The notes below the pieces were generated by a model. The model had not been told where the DNA came from. It saw nothing but the letters and a program-made list of their open reading frames with translations, and made no database searches. DNA of 64,000 bases from assembly GCA_964602415.1 (NCBI GenBank), contig CAZRQL010000013.1:20564-84563 (forward strand). The letters are read 5' to 3'. Shown here piece after piece: positions 40,145 to 49,835 of the stretch. This stretch comes from CAZRQL01 sp964602415. GTDB taxonomy: Bacteria > Bacteroidota > Bacteroidia > Cytophagales > Flammeovirgaceae. Position 1 is the first letter of the stretch; every line of letters starts with the position of its first letter. A program made the translations under genes and the position numbers.

Positions 40145-43015
40145 TTATTTTAGCTTCTCTGTTTCCAACTCAGCTTTCAAAAATTTTCCGGTATATCCTT
40201 TTTTGTCTTTGGCCAGGGTTTCGGGTGTTCCTTGACAGACGATTTGGCCGCCCCGAAGGCCTCCTTCAGGCCCCATGTCTATTACCCAATCAGCCGTTTT
40301 GATGATGTCCAAGTTGTGTTCGATGACCAGCACGGTATTGCCCATATCCACCAGCCGGTGCAGCACGTCGAGCAGCATCCTGATGTCTTGAAAATGCAGC
40401 CCCGTGGAAGGCTCATCCAAAATAAAAAGAGTGTTTCCTGTGGCGCGGCGTGAGAGTTCGGTGGCCAGTTTGACCCTTTGGGCTTCGCCGCCCGAAAGGG
40501 TAGTGGCGTGTTGTCCCAGCGTGATGTAGCCCAAGCCCACTTCGTGCAGGGCTTTTACTTTGCGCAAAATACTTGGCTGGAAACTAAAAAAATCCACTGC
40601 CATTTCTACCGTCATATTGAGCACGTCGGCGATGGATTTGCCTTTGAAGCGCACTTCGAGGGTTTCGCGGTTGTAGCGTTTGCCCTTGCAGGTTTCGCAC
40701 TCTACGTACACATCGGGCAAAAATTCCATTTCGATAAGCCTTTTTCCGCCGCCTTCGCAGGTTTCGCAGCGTCCTCCTTTGACATTGAATGAGAACCGCC
40801 CCGGCTTGTAGCCGCGAATCTTTGACTCCGGCAGTTCAGCAAACAGAGAGCGAATATCGGTAAACATGCCCGTGTAAGTGGCCGGATTGGAGCGGGGCGT
40901 TCTACCGATGGGCGATTGATCTACTTCGATGACTTTGTCAATCCATTCAAGTCCTTTCACTTCTTTGTAGGGCAAAGCAGGTATTTTGGAGCCAAAAAAG
41001 TGCGCATTTAGGACAGGGAAAAGGGTTTGGTGGATAAGGGAAGATTTGCCGCTCCCCGAAACGCCGGTGATACAGGTAAAAGTACCCAAAGGGATATGAA
41101 GATCTACATTTTTGAGGTTGTGCCCGCTTGCCCCCAGCAGTGAAAATATTTTTCCATTGCCGGCTTTGCGGCTTTCGGGGATGGATATTTTTTCTTGGCC
41201 TGCCAAATATTTTGCGGTAGGGGAGTTGGTTTTGACAAATTCTTTGGGCGGGGCAGCGGCTACCACTTTGCCGCCGTGGATACCCGCTCCCGGCCCGATA
41301 TCAACTATAAAGTCCGACTCGAGCATCATGTCTTTGTCGTGCTCAACCACCAGTACGGTATTGCCCAAATCTCGCAAGTCTTTGAGTGCGGCAATCAGGC
41401 GGTTGTTGTCGCGTTGGTGCAGCCCGATGGAAGGCTCATCTAAGATATACAGCACCCCAACGAGTTGAGAACCAATTTGAGTAGCCAATCTGATGCGCTG
41501 CGCTTCTCCACCCGAAAGCGTGCGCATCTCTCTGTCTAAGGTCAGGTAATTAAGCCCTACGTTGAGCATAAAGCCCAGTCTTTTGCGGATTTCCTTCAAA
41601 ACCTCTTCAGCTATTAGGTTCTGACGCTCCGAAAGGCGTTCTTGTATGCCTTCAAACCAACGAGCCAACTCAGCCAAATCCATTTTGGTAAGTTCGGATA
41701 TGTTTTTTTCGGAGATTCTAAAGTGCAGGCTTTCTTTTTTGAGCCTTGCTCCGTTGCACTCAGGACAAATTTTTTTTGTTACATACAGGGCTTGAGAGGG
41801 TTTTTTTCGGTCATGTTCTCCTTCAGATGGTTGGTTTTCGTTGCTCAAATAGGCAAAAATACCTTCGTAATGGGTGCTCCATAGAGTGCCTTCATACTTT
41901 ACGGAAGGAACTTCTATACTTTCACGACTTCCATACACGATTTTGTCGAGCACTTCGCGGGGTATTTTGCCAATGGGGGTTGAGATATTGAGGCCCTGAC
42001 TTTTGAGGATGGCATCTATTTTTTTAAAAATCCACACATCTCTGTACTCACCCAAAGGAGCAATTCCTCCACGGCTTACGGAAAGATTTGGGTCAGGAAA
42101 AACGGCTTCGTAATTGATTTCGTCCACATGCCCCAGTCCCTTGCAAGTTGGGCAGGCTCCATAAGGGGAGTTGAAAGAAAACATATTGGGTGCAGGCTCA
42201 TCGTAGCCTATGCCGGAGGTGGGGCACATGAGTTTGCGGGAGAAAAACCGGAGCTTTTGCGAAGCGTCTATCACCAAAATAACCCCTTTTCCCATCACAA
42301 GAGCCGTTCTGACCGATTGGCGGAGGCGGTCTTCCCCCGAGGGGATTTCTATTTTGTCCACCACGATTTCGATGTCGTGGGTTTTGTAGCGGTCAAGTTC
42401 TGTTTTTACGCTCAGTTCGATGAGCTGTCCATCCACCCTTGCTTTGGAAAATCCTTTTTTGCGCATTTCCATAAAAAGCTCGCGGTAGTGTCCTTTTCTG
42501 CCGCGCACCACAGGGGCAAGCAGTGTTATTTTTTGGTTCTGGTAGCTTTGGTTTATGCTTTCGATGATTTGGTCTTCACTTTGGCGAATCATCGCTTCGC
42601 CGGTAACATAAGAATAGGCATCTGCGGCACGGGCATAGAGCAGCCTGAGAAAGTCATAAATTTCGGTTGTGGTGCCTACGGTAGAGCGAGGGTTGCGGGA
42701 GGTAGTTTTTTGTTCTATCGAAATGACGGGCGAAAGCCCGCTGATTTTGTCCACGTCGGGTCGGCGCATATCTCCTATAAACGAGCGGGCATAAGCCGAA
42801 AAACTCTCCAGATAGCGGCGTTGGCCTTCGGCGTAAATGGTATCAAAAGCCAGTGAGGATTTGCCGCTTCCACTGATGCCCGTAAAGACCACCAGCTTGT
42901 TGCGAGGAATGCTAAGGTCTATGTTTTTCAGGTTATTTTCCCTTGCCCCAAACACGCAGAGCGACTCGTCTGCCGAAAAAGAATTTTTAAGCTCGGTTGT
43001 TTTTTGTCGTGGCAT
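40145..43015 (-). CDS. uvrA: Excinuclease ABC subunit A
   Basis: Damage-recognition ATPase of nucleotide excision repair. The 956-aa protein contains two ABC ATPase modules: Walker A GISGSGKSSLAFD near the N-terminus and GVSGSGKSSLIHQ in the second half; signature motifs TLSGGEAQRIRLA and TLSGGEAQRVKLA; Walker B LYILDEPS and LFILDEPS. Zinc-finger cysteines lie in CPTCKGLGH, CPECNGARL and CETCEGGGK/CETCKGKRY. Length is normal. It is convergent with pbpC and lies 112 bases after the aldehyde dehydrogenase gene, with its own TAnnTTTG box. Confidence 0.98.
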   Translation of the reverse strand: MPRQKTTELKNSFSADESLCVFGARENNLKNIDLSIPRNKLVVFTGISGSGKSSLAFDTIYAEGQRRYLESFSAYARSFIGDMRRPDVDKISGLSPVISIEQKTTSRNPRSTVGTTTEIYDFLRLLYARAADAYSYVTGEAMIRQSEDQIIESINQSYQNQKITLLAPVVRGRKGHYRELFMEMRKKGFSKARVDGQLIELSVKTELDRYKTHDIEIVVDKIEIPSGEDRLRQSVRTALVMGKGVILVIDASQKLRFFSRKLMCPTSGIGYDEPAPNMFSFNSPYGACPTCKGLGHVDEINYEAVFPDPNLSVSRGGIAPLGEYRDVWIFKKIDAILKSQGLNISTPIGKIPREVLDKIVYGSRESIEVPSVKYEGTLWSTHYEGIFAYLSNENQPSEGEHDRKKPSQALYVTKKICPECNGARLKKESLHFRISEKNISELTKMDLAELARWFEGIQERLSERQNLIAEEVLKEIRKRLGFMLNVGLNYLTLDREMRTLSGGEAQRIRLATQIGSQLVGVLYILDEPSIGLHQRDNNRLIAALKDLRDLGNTVLVVEHDKDMMLESDFIVDIGPGAGIHGGKVVAAAPPKEFVKTNSPTAKYLAGQEKISIPESRKAGNGKIFSLLGASGHNLKNVDLHIPLGTFTCITGVSGSGKSSLIHQTLFPVLNAHFFGSKIPALPYKEVKGLEWIDKVIEVDQSPIGRTPRSNPATYTGMFTDIRSLFAELPESKIRGYKPGRFSFNVKGGRCETCEGGGKRLIEMEFLPDVYVECETCKGKRYNRETLEVRFKGKSIADVLNMTVEMAVDFFSFQPSILRKVKALHEVGLGYITLGQHATTLSGGEAQRVKLATELSRRATGNTLFILDEPSTGLHFQDIRMLLDVLHRLVDMGNTVLVIEHNLDIIKTADWVIDMGPEGGLRGGQIVCQGTPETLAKDKKGYTGKFLKAELETEKLK

Positions 43016-43031
43016 AACTTTTTGAGAACCG

Positions 43032-43039
43032 CAAATATA
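43032..43039 (-). promoter_or_regulatory. -7 box upstream of uvrA
   Basis: The minus strand reads TATATTTG (TAnnTTTG), 17 bases before the uvrA ATG; no good -33 TTG. Confidence 0.4.
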
Positions 43040-43127
43040 AAGACGATTTGCTTAGAAGTTCACTGGATTAAGTTACTTAGTTGGAAAGCGGTACAGGCTT
43101 TTATTTTCATCGGCAAACCGAATCTTA

Positions 43128-44567
43128 TCAGAGTTTTATGCAAATATTTTGCTCTTCGGTGAAAAACTCCAGCGCGTGAAATCCGCCTTCTCGCCCCATG
43201 CCCGATTGTTTCATGCCTCCAAAAGGCGTGCGCAAATCCCTTATGAGCCAGCAGTTTACCCATACGATACCGGTTTTGAGGTGTTGGGCAAAGCGGTGCG
43301 CTCTGGTTAGTTGGTTTGTCCACAGGCTGGCGGCCAGTCCGTAAGGGGTGCAATTAGCCCACTGAAGGGCTTCTTGTTCGCTCTCGAAGGGCATCAAAGA
43401 CACCACAGGGCCGAATATTTCTTCTTGGTTGGTGCGGCAAAAAGGCGAAAGTCCCTCTATGACAGTGGGTTGTAAAAAGTATCCTTCTTTGCAACGCCCT
43501 TCCAACCGCGCCTGCTCACCGCCCAGCAGAATCGAACCACCTTCATTTTTTGCTATCTCAATATAGGCGAGTACTTTTTCTAAGTGAGGGGCAGAGACCA
43601 GTGCGCCTATTTGCGTACTTGCATCCAGCGGGTCGGCCAAAACCATCGAACGGGTTGCCGTCAAAAATTTTTCTTTAAATATCTCGTAAACAGGTTTTTC
43701 TATCAAAATCCTTGACCCGCACAGGCATATTTGTCCTTGGTTGGTGAAGGCGGCTCTGGCCGCTGTGGCGGCGGCTTGGTCTATGTCTGCATCTGCAAAA
43801 ACGATGGTAGCATTTTTTCCGCCCAGTTCCAAGGAGAGTTTTTTGAAGTTGGGGGCTGCCAAAGAGGCTATTTTGCGTCCGGTTGCTGTGCCGCCTGTAA
43901 AAGAAATCGCCTTTATATCAGGATGTTCGACTATAGCTTGCCCTCCTTTGCCGCCTAAACCCTGCACTATGTTGAGCACTCCTGCGGGCAGTCCCACTTG
44001 TTGGCATACTTCGGCGAGCATGGAGGCGGTAAGCGGCGTAAACTCGGAGGGTTTGGCAACAACGGTACACCCCGCCGCCAAGGCGGGTGCTATTTTCCAA
44101 CTAAACAGATAAAGTGGCAAATTCCACGGCGAAATGCAACCTACTACGCCCAGAGGGTGGCGATGGGTGTAGTTGAGGTAGTTTTTGTTTTGGTAGCTCT
44201 GTTGGCTTTGGTGCAAGATGGCTGTTGCGAAAAAGCGGAAATTAGCCACGCTTCGGGCTATGTCCATTCGGGTGGCCAAGGTGAGGGGTTTGCCGGTGTC
44301 TCTGCTCTCTGCCAGAGCAAACTCTTCGCCCCTTGCCTCGATACCTGCTGCGATGGCCAGCAAAAAGTCACTTCTCTCATTAATATCCATTTGACTCCAG
44401 CCTTCAAAAGCCGATTTGGCGGTCTGAACTGCTTCTTCTACGTCGGCGGCATCGCTGTCGGCCACATAAGAGTACACCTTTCCGGTTGCAGGTTCAAAGT
44501 TTTCGAGTCGGTTTCCGCTCTGGGCAGGCTGCATCTTGCCGCCTATAAAATTATCAATGTGTTGCAC
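43128..44567 (-). CDS. Aldehyde dehydrogenase (aminomuconate-semialdehyde type)
   Basis: A 479-aa NAD(P)-dependent aldehyde dehydrogenase, closest in feel to 2-aminomuconate/2-hydroxymuconate semialdehyde dehydrogenases (ALDH8-like), as in tryptophan breakdown by the kynurenine route. It shows SPWNLPLYLFSWKIAPALAAG (shortened: PWNLPLYLFSWK), KPSEFTP, the catalytic glutamate in LELGGKN (Glu247), the nucleophile in NQGQICLCGSRI (Cys281), and EEIFGPVV. The start codon is GTG, directly before QHIDNFIGG. No other kynurenine-pathway gene is present in the window, so the substrate is inferred. Confidence 0.85.
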   Translation of the reverse strand: MQHIDNFIGGKMQPAQSGNRLENFEPATGKVYSYVADSDAADVEEAVQTAKSAFEGWSQMDINERSDFLLAIAAGIEARGEEFALAESRDTGKPLTLATRMDIARSVANFRFFATAILHQSQQSYQNKNYLNYTHRHPLGVVGCISPWNLPLYLFSWKIAPALAAGCTVVAKPSEFTPLTASMLAEVCQQVGLPAGVLNIVQGLGGKGGQAIVEHPDIKAISFTGGTATGRKIASLAAPNFKKLSLELGGKNATIVFADADIDQAAATAARAAFTNQGQICLCGSRILIEKPVYEIFKEKFLTATRSMVLADPLDASTQIGALVSAPHLEKVLAYIEIAKNEGGSILLGGEQARLEGRCKEGYFLQPTVIEGLSPFCRTNQEEIFGPVVSLMPFESEQEALQWANCTPYGLAASLWTNQLTRAHRFAQHLKTGIVWVNCWLIRDLRTPFGGMKQSGMGREGGFHALEFFTEEQNICIKL

Positions 44568-44653
44568 TATAATATTTTAGCTATGTAAACTAAGGTTTCT
44601 CTGCTTTCAAAATTAGCATTAGTAAAAATTTTTTGTGAAAAAATTGGATTTTT

Positions 44654-44688
44654 TTTGAACAAATCCAGCCAACAATCTTCTATTATTG
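44654..44688 (+). promoter_or_regulatory. Possible promoter of the susC operon
   Basis: TTTG (44654-44657), a 23-base spacer, TATTATTG (44681-44688), one mismatch to TAnnTTTG. It lies 52 bases before the susC ATG. Confidence 0.35.
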
Positions 44689-44740
44689 CAGCAAACAGGC
44701 CAATGGGTTCTGTATGGATTTTAATTATCAAAAAATAAAT

Positions 44741-47700
44741 ATGAAAAGAAAATTATTACTGTTTGGGTTACTAATTTTAGCAACTCCCTTGCTTTGGGCA
44801 CAAGGCAGGCAGGTCAAAGGCAAAGTCCTGGATGACAAGGGGCAGCCTGCGCCATTTGCCTCTGTTATGGTGGTAGAAAACACTTCCAAAGGCACAACGA
44901 CTGACTTAGATGGTGAGTTTACCATCATGTTGGACGAAGGCGAAAACAGCCTTAAAATCACTTTTTCCGGACTGGAGGATAAAATTGTCCAAGTTGGAGA
45001 CCAAACCTACTTGGAGGTTACGCTTTCCGCACAACTGTTGGAAGAAGTTGAGATTGTGGACTATGGATTTAGTACGGTTTCTCAAGTTCGCAACACGGGA
45101 GGGGTGGCTACCGTGGACAAACGCTCTTTTGAGATGGTCCCCATTGCCAGCTTTGACCAGATGATTCAGGGCAGGGCAGCAGGGGTATTGGCCACTACCG
45201 GCTCAGGCCAGCCCGGCTCAACGGCGAGGGTACTTGTTAGGGGCGTAGGTTCGATTTCCGCAGGTACAAGCCCTCTTTATGTTATTGATGGGGTTACTTC
45301 GAGGGCGGAAGATTTTGCCCAGATCAACCCCAACGACATAGAGACCTTTACGGTGCTCAAAGATGCGGCATCGGCTGCCATCTATGGCTCGCGTGCAGCC
45401 AATGGGGTGATAGTCATCACGACCCGCCGAGGCAAAGAAGGCAAAACAAGTTTTGAGTACTCGTTTATTCAGGGTATTAGCACTAGGTCTCGCACCAACT
45501 TCGATATGATGAATGCCGAGCAAAAGATTGATTACGAGCGCAACTATAGAAGGCAAATTATACCTTTGTTTGTTGAGGATAGCTTACTCAATAACGATAC
45601 AAATTGGGAAAAAGCCTTTTTTAGACAGGGCAAAATCGTAACGCACAACTTTAGTGCCAATGGCGGCACCGAAAAAGCAAGGTTCTTTGTGTCGGGGCAG
45701 TATTTCAAAGAAGACGGCATTTTGCCCAAATCTGATATGGAACGCTACGCCACCCGTATGAACTTTGATTTTAAACTCAACGAAAAAACCAAACTGGCTG
45801 TTTCCCTTACTTCCAACTACTCCCGCAGGAATTTCATCATAGGTGAGGCAGGAACTTATGTAGGCAACCCCGTCTTAGCTTCTTACATTGCCAATCCTTA
45901 TGAACCTGTTTTAAGGAGAAATAGAGAGGGCGAAATCATATTGGGGCCAAACGGTCGCCCACAGTACAACCGCCCTTTGATTGCTATTGTTAGGCTCAAT
46001 CCTCTGGAAGAGTCGGAGTTGAACAATATCGTAAGGGATGACTTTAAGACGATGGGCTCGGTACGATTTGAGCGCGAACTCATCAAAGGCCTTAAGTACA
46101 CTGCCCAAGGCGGCGTGGACTTGAAATATTTTGAGATCACAGACTACCGGGACAAACGATCTTATATTGGCAGTACCGTGTCGCCGGCAGGGCAGGTTAG
46201 TTCAACTGCAGACTTCTACAATCAGTTCAACGGCTTCACTACCTTGCAGTACTCCAAGACCATCAAAGAAAACCACAGTTTTGATGCCTTAGCAGGTATG
46301 GAGGCACTTAGAGCCGTTAGGTACAATATGGGTGCCACACAGACAGGTACCACCAATCCCAACATCAGGCGTTTGAGTGGGGCTTCTACTCCCCGCCCTG
46401 CCGGCGGAGGTTATATCCAAGACAACGGACTGGTAGGGTATTTCATCACGGGTAAATACAGTTTCAAAGATAAGTACGTCTTCGATGCGATGATACGCAG
46501 GGATATTTCTTCGCGATTTGGACCCAACCGCAGAGGTGCAAACTTTTGGTCTCTTTCTGCCGCTTGGAACGTGATGGAAGAGAAGTTTATGGAGAAAATT
46601 GACAAAAGATACATAGGCTTTTTGAAAACCAGAATTAGCTACGGAACACTGGGCAACCAAGAATTTTCTGATTTCGGTTATTTGGGCCTTTATGGCTTTA
46701 ACAACTCTTTTGCTTATGTGGGTCAGGGGGGTAGCGGATACATTCAGGTAGCAGCCCCCAATTTGGGCTGGGAAAAAGGCTCTATGTTCAATTTTGGATT
46801 TGACATAGGTCTATTTAAAAAGAGAATAGAAATCACTACCGAAATCTACCGCAGGGGTAGCACAGACTTGCTGTTTGCAGCACCCATCTCTGCCACCTCG
46901 GGTTTGTCTTCTCAGGCCTCCAACGTAGCCGCCATGCGAAACAATGGGGTTGAATTTTCCATTAGAACCACCAATATAGACATCAAGCGTTTGAAACTGA
47001 AGTGGACAACCAACTTCAATATCTCAGTCAACCAGAACAGGGTACTTAGGATATCGGGTGACACCAATCAAATTATTACCGGCAGCAGAATCCTGAAAGT
47101 AGGCTCTCCCATCAACTCATTGTTTTTGCCTCGCTATGCAGGGGTAAACCCCGGCAACGGCGAGCCGCTTTTTTATGATTCCAAAGGGGGACTCATATCG
47201 GGCAGCCGAATTTCAGATGACAACCAAGTTGCCTCTGTATTGGGTACTACCGACCCAACCCGCTGGGGAGGATTTGACAACGTCATCACTTTCCAAGGGT
47301 TTGACTTGAGCGTGTTCTTTATTTTTGTGGGAGGCAATGAGTTGCTCAATAACGTGAGGTATTTTACAGAAAACCCGGATTTTGGTCTTACCTCCAACCA
47401 AGATGTGAGCCAACTCAGGTCATGGCAAAATCCGGGCGATATCACTGACCAGCCCCGTGTCATTTTGCCGGGCAGGGGCAGCGGAGACTCACCGGGCGAA
47501 TCCCGCTTCAGCAGCCGCCAAGTAGAAGACGCTTCTTTTGTCAGGCTTAGAAATGTGCAGGTGGGCTACACATTGCAGGAAAAGTATGCCAAAAGAATCA
47601 AACTCCGCTTCTTTAGGATTTATGTCCAAGCCCAAAACCTGGCTACTTTCACCAAATACAAAGGCTTTGACCCCGAGACCCGCGATGGCGTTGATGTATT

Positions 47701-47752
47701 TGATTACCCTGTGCCCCGCACTTTCACGATTGGTTTTAATGCAGGACTCTAA
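44741..47752 (+). CDS. SusC/RagA-family TonB-dependent outer-membrane receptor
   Basis: A 1,003-aa outer-membrane importer that works with a SusD-like lipoprotein to take up oligosaccharides or peptides. The start is placed at MKRKLLLFG with a signal peptide (1-20, ending WAQ). A CarboxypepD_reg-like domain (about 22-100: KVLDDKGQPAPFASVMV, TDLDGEF) precedes the plug (about 115-230: MIQGRAAGV, GSGQPGSTARVLVRGVGSI, shortened; SPLYVIDGV, LKDAASAAIYGSRAANGVIV) and a 22-stranded barrel with a C-terminal FTIGFNAGL. No glycoside hydrolase or peptidase follows directly, so the substrate is unknown. Confidence 0.93.
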   Translation: MKRKLLLFGLLILATPLLWAQGRQVKGKVLDDKGQPAPFASVMVVENTSKGTTTDLDGEFTIMLDEGENSLKITFSGLEDKIVQVGDQTYLEVTLSAQLLEEVEIVDYGFSTVSQVRNTGGVATVDKRSFEMVPIASFDQMIQGRAAGVLATTGSGQPGSTARVLVRGVGSISAGTSPLYVIDGVTSRAEDFAQINPNDIETFTVLKDAASAAIYGSRAANGVIVITTRRGKEGKTSFEYSFIQGISTRSRTNFDMMNAEQKIDYERNYRRQIIPLFVEDSLLNNDTNWEKAFFRQGKIVTHNFSANGGTEKARFFVSGQYFKEDGILPKSDMERYATRMNFDFKLNEKTKLAVSLTSNYSRRNFIIGEAGTYVGNPVLASYIANPYEPVLRRNREGEIILGPNGRPQYNRPLIAIVRLNPLEESELNNIVRDDFKTMGSVRFERELIKGLKYTAQGGVDLKYFEITDYRDKRSYIGSTVSPAGQVSSTADFYNQFNGFTTLQYSKTIKENHSFDALAGMEALRAVRYNMGATQTGTTNPNIRRLSGASTPRPAGGGYIQDNGLVGYFITGKYSFKDKYVFDAMIRRDISSRFGPNRRGANFWSLSAAWNVMEEKFMEKIDKRYIGFLKTRISYGTLGNQEFSDFGYLGLYGFNNSFAYVGQGGSGYIQVAAPNLGWEKGSMFNFGFDIGLFKKRIEITTEIYRRGSTDLLFAAPISATSGLSSQASNVAAMRNNGVEFSIRTTNIDIKRLKLKWTTNFNISVNQNRVLRISGDTNQIITGSRILKVGSPINSLFLPRYAGVNPGNGEPLFYDSKGGLISGSRISDDNQVASVLGTTDPTRWGGFDNVITFQGFDLSVFFIFVGGNELLNNVRYFTENPDFGLTSNQDVSQLRSWQNPGDITDQPRVILPGRGSGDSPGESRFSSRQVEDASFVRLRNVQVGYTLQEKYAKRIKLRFFRIYVQAQNLATFTKYKGFDPETRDGVDVFDYPVPRTFTIGFNAGL

Positions 47753-47762
47753 AATAAAAATT

Positions 47763-49229
47763 ATGAAAAAGATCATATTATCGTTTCTACTCCTTGCGGT
47801 TTTTGGTTGCAGCAATTTCACCGACCTTAGGCCGCGAAACAATGTGCCTACTGAGTTTGCTTTTGTTGAGTTAGAAGATTTTGAACTCGCCATGAATGGT
47901 ATTTATACTGTATTTAGAAGGGGCGCGATGTATGGAATAAATGTTTCCGTTTTAGGCGATATTCTTTCTGATCACATTGCGTTAGGCCCTACCAATAGCG
48001 GGGCTTATCTGAAGATATACCGTTGGACATACAGTTCGGGGGACGGCGAGTTTGCGGGGGTTTGGTACGGTAGCTACGCTGTAATAGCTTTCGCAAATAC
48101 CTTGCTCAAAGAGTTTGACGCAAAGTTTCCCGTCTTACTTGAGTGCGACAGGAGAAGTACCCAATCGCTGCAAGGCAGCCGCAAAGCTAGGGCCATCAAA
48201 GCGCAAGCACACCTTGCCCGTGCAGTAGCCTATTACAACTTGCTGAGGTTTTTTTGCGCCCCTCTGAGAGACATTGACAAGTACGACCAGCCTCGATCGG
48301 GTGTTCCGGTGGTATTTGAGGCGGTTGCTTCAGAACCTGCCCGCAATACCATCAGAGAAGTACTCACCCAAATAGAAGCGGACATAAACGAAAGTTTGCA
48401 GTTGTTCAACTCAAACTGCGTGGATGATACCTACGGCACGGGTGAGTTTAAGGCTTCGCGTCTTAATAAGTACGCCGCTTATGCCCTTCGTGCCAGAATA
48501 GCCTATGAGCAGCGTCGTTGGAATGATGCCATCACCAATGTCAATTTGGTCTATGGAGCAGGAAGTATTATTGGTTTGCCTGACCAAAAAATCAATGACC
48601 TCTGGGGTACTTACGAGCACCCTGAGATTATTTGGAAAATACGCAATACGGCCAACGACGTTCCTTTGAACCGCATCGCTTGGGTATATGTAGGGCCTAA
48701 CGACGGCTTGGATTTTGTTCCCTCTTCAAGGATTATTAGCTTCTTTTCGGGCGATGAAAACCAAGACGATATTCGCCGCGAGCAGTATTTTACCACCAAA
48801 GATGTACCCGGCAGAGGCCCCACTACGGCCATGAACAAAATCCGTGAAAGGGAAGGTGCTGGTGAGCGTGGAGTGGCCGACAATATCGTTTTTAGAGGCT
48901 CTGAGATGATACTGATTCGCGCCGAAGCCAATTTCAATCTTGGTAACGAAGGGGCAGCTCTTGCTGACCTCAACATCATCAGGACGGCAAGAAACCTGCC
49001 TGCACTTGATGGGGTGAGTGGCAATCAGCTCCGCAACGCCATAGCCTTGGAACGCCAAAAAGAACTTTTTGCAGAAGGGCATCGCTTTTTTGACATCAAA
49101 AATAACGGAGAGTCAATCATCAGGGCTTCGGGCGAAGAGTTGGATGCCTCCAGCTTCCGCTTTATTTTCCCCATCCCGGCAGGTGAGTTCAATGCCAACA
49201 AAAACATGACCCAAAACCCCGGATACTAA
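47763..49229 (+). CDS. SusD/RagB-family nutrient-binding lipoprotein
   Basis: A 488-aa surface lipoprotein, partner of the SusC receptor ten bases upstream. The start is set at MKKIILSFL because a lipoprotein signal follows (LLLAVFGC, Cys16). The helical SusD fold is shown by the N-terminal MNGIYTVFRRG, the AKAQAHLARAVAYYNLLRFF-type helix (shortened: AHLARAVAYYNLLRFF) with TPR-like elements, and the C-terminal GSEMILIRAEANFNLGNEGAAL, NIIRTARNLPAL and RQKELFAEGHRFFDIK motifs. The ligand is unknown. Confidence 0.92.
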   Translation: MKKIILSFLLLAVFGCSNFTDLRPRNNVPTEFAFVELEDFELAMNGIYTVFRRGAMYGINVSVLGDILSDHIALGPTNSGAYLKIYRWTYSSGDGEFAGVWYGSYAVIAFANTLLKEFDAKFPVLLECDRRSTQSLQGSRKARAIKAQAHLARAVAYYNLLRFFCAPLRDIDKYDQPRSGVPVVFEAVASEPARNTIREVLTQIEADINESLQLFNSNCVDDTYGTGEFKASRLNKYAAYALRARIAYEQRRWNDAITNVNLVYGAGSIIGLPDQKINDLWGTYEHPEIIWKIRNTANDVPLNRIAWVYVGPNDGLDFVPSSRIISFFSGDENQDDIRREQYFTTKDVPGRGPTTAMNKIREREGAGERGVADNIVFRGSEMILIRAEANFNLGNEGAALADLNIIRTARNLPALDGVSGNQLRNAIALERQKELFAEGHRFFDIKNNGESIIRASGEELDASSFRFIFPIPAGEFNANKNMTQNPGY

Positions 49230-49242
49230 ATCATCAATCTCA

Positions 49243-49764
49243 ATGAACATGAAGAATTTATTTTTTATAGCCGTCATCTCGCTTCTTATTGTTTCTTGTG
49301 GCAAAGAGCGCACATTTATCTACAACGGGCCAAGTTTTGTAGCCTTTGATGAGGCCTTTATCACCCGCGATGGCAGCACATCGGTTACTTTCGTGGACTC
49401 TGCCATAACCACTCCCGAGGGCAGGAGTGCAAACAACCAAGTCAGGTTTAGGTTGGTGTATGCAGGCAAGACTTTGGATGAGAATATTAAAGTTAAATAC
49501 AGCGTGCGCTACATACCCGATCAGGTATCTAATTTTTTTACGATAGGCAATGGAGAGGCTATCATCAGGGCTGAACAGCATACCGCTGATATTATAGTTG
49601 GCTTTACAGGCGATCAAGTCAGGACAGCACCGCTTTCCAGAAGTGTTGAAATTACCCTTACAGGGTCTGAACCTGAGTTGGTTATGGGTTACCCAAGCCC
49701 TAATCCCGACAACAACCGCAACCGCCGCGTTATTTTGACGGTGTTTGAGGACGACCAACAGTAG
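49243..49764 (+). CDS. Small lipoprotein following SusD
   Basis: Not recognised with certainty. The 173-aa product has a lipoprotein signal (LLIVSC, Cys19 counted from the first ATG) and a beta-sandwich-like body of about 150 residues (GPSFVAFDEAF, NNQVRFRLVYAGK, SRSVEITLTG), reminiscent of Calx-beta or DUF4843-type third components of SusCD loci. It lies 13 bases after susD and just before a strong terminator, so it is the last gene of this operon. Probably displayed on the surface with SusCD and may assist binding. Confidence 0.7.
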   Translation: MNMKNLFFIAVISLLIVSCGKERTFIYNGPSFVAFDEAFITRDGSTSVTFVDSAITTPEGRSANNQVRFRLVYAGKTLDENIKVKYSVRYIPDQVSNFFTIGNGEAIIRAEQHTADIIVGFTGDQVRTAPLSRSVEITLTGSEPELVMGYPSPNPDNNRNRRVILTVFEDDQQ

Positions 49765-49784
49765 TTTATGATTTGATTTAACAA

Positions 49785-49813
49785 AAAACCGCCCCAAATC
49801 GGGCGGTTTTTTT
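49785..49813 (+). terminator. Terminator of the susCD operon
   Basis: AAACCGCCC pairs with GGGCGGTTT across a short loop, followed by seven T. It lies about 20 bases after the last stop codon. Confidence 0.88.
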
Positions 49814-49820
49814 ATTTTTG
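49813..49820 (+). promoter_or_regulatory. Possible -7 box upstream of glgB
   Basis: TATTTTTG (TAnnTTTG) begins where the susCD terminator T-run ends, 15 bases before the glgB ATG. No -33 element is visible, and the T-run itself makes a chance match easy. Confidence 0.25.
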
Positions 49821-49835
49821 GCAAAACAATTCAAG

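Noticed and set aside
42128..42856. 242-codon frame on the plus strand
   Set aside because: Antisense shadow of uvrA.
43060..43353. 97-codon minus-strand frame between aldehyde dehydrogenase and uvrA
   Set aside because: Mostly a shifted frame inside the 3' part of the aldehyde dehydrogenase gene; no recognisable protein features.
43998..44588. 196-codon frame on the plus strand
   Set aside because: Antisense shadow of the aldehyde dehydrogenase gene.
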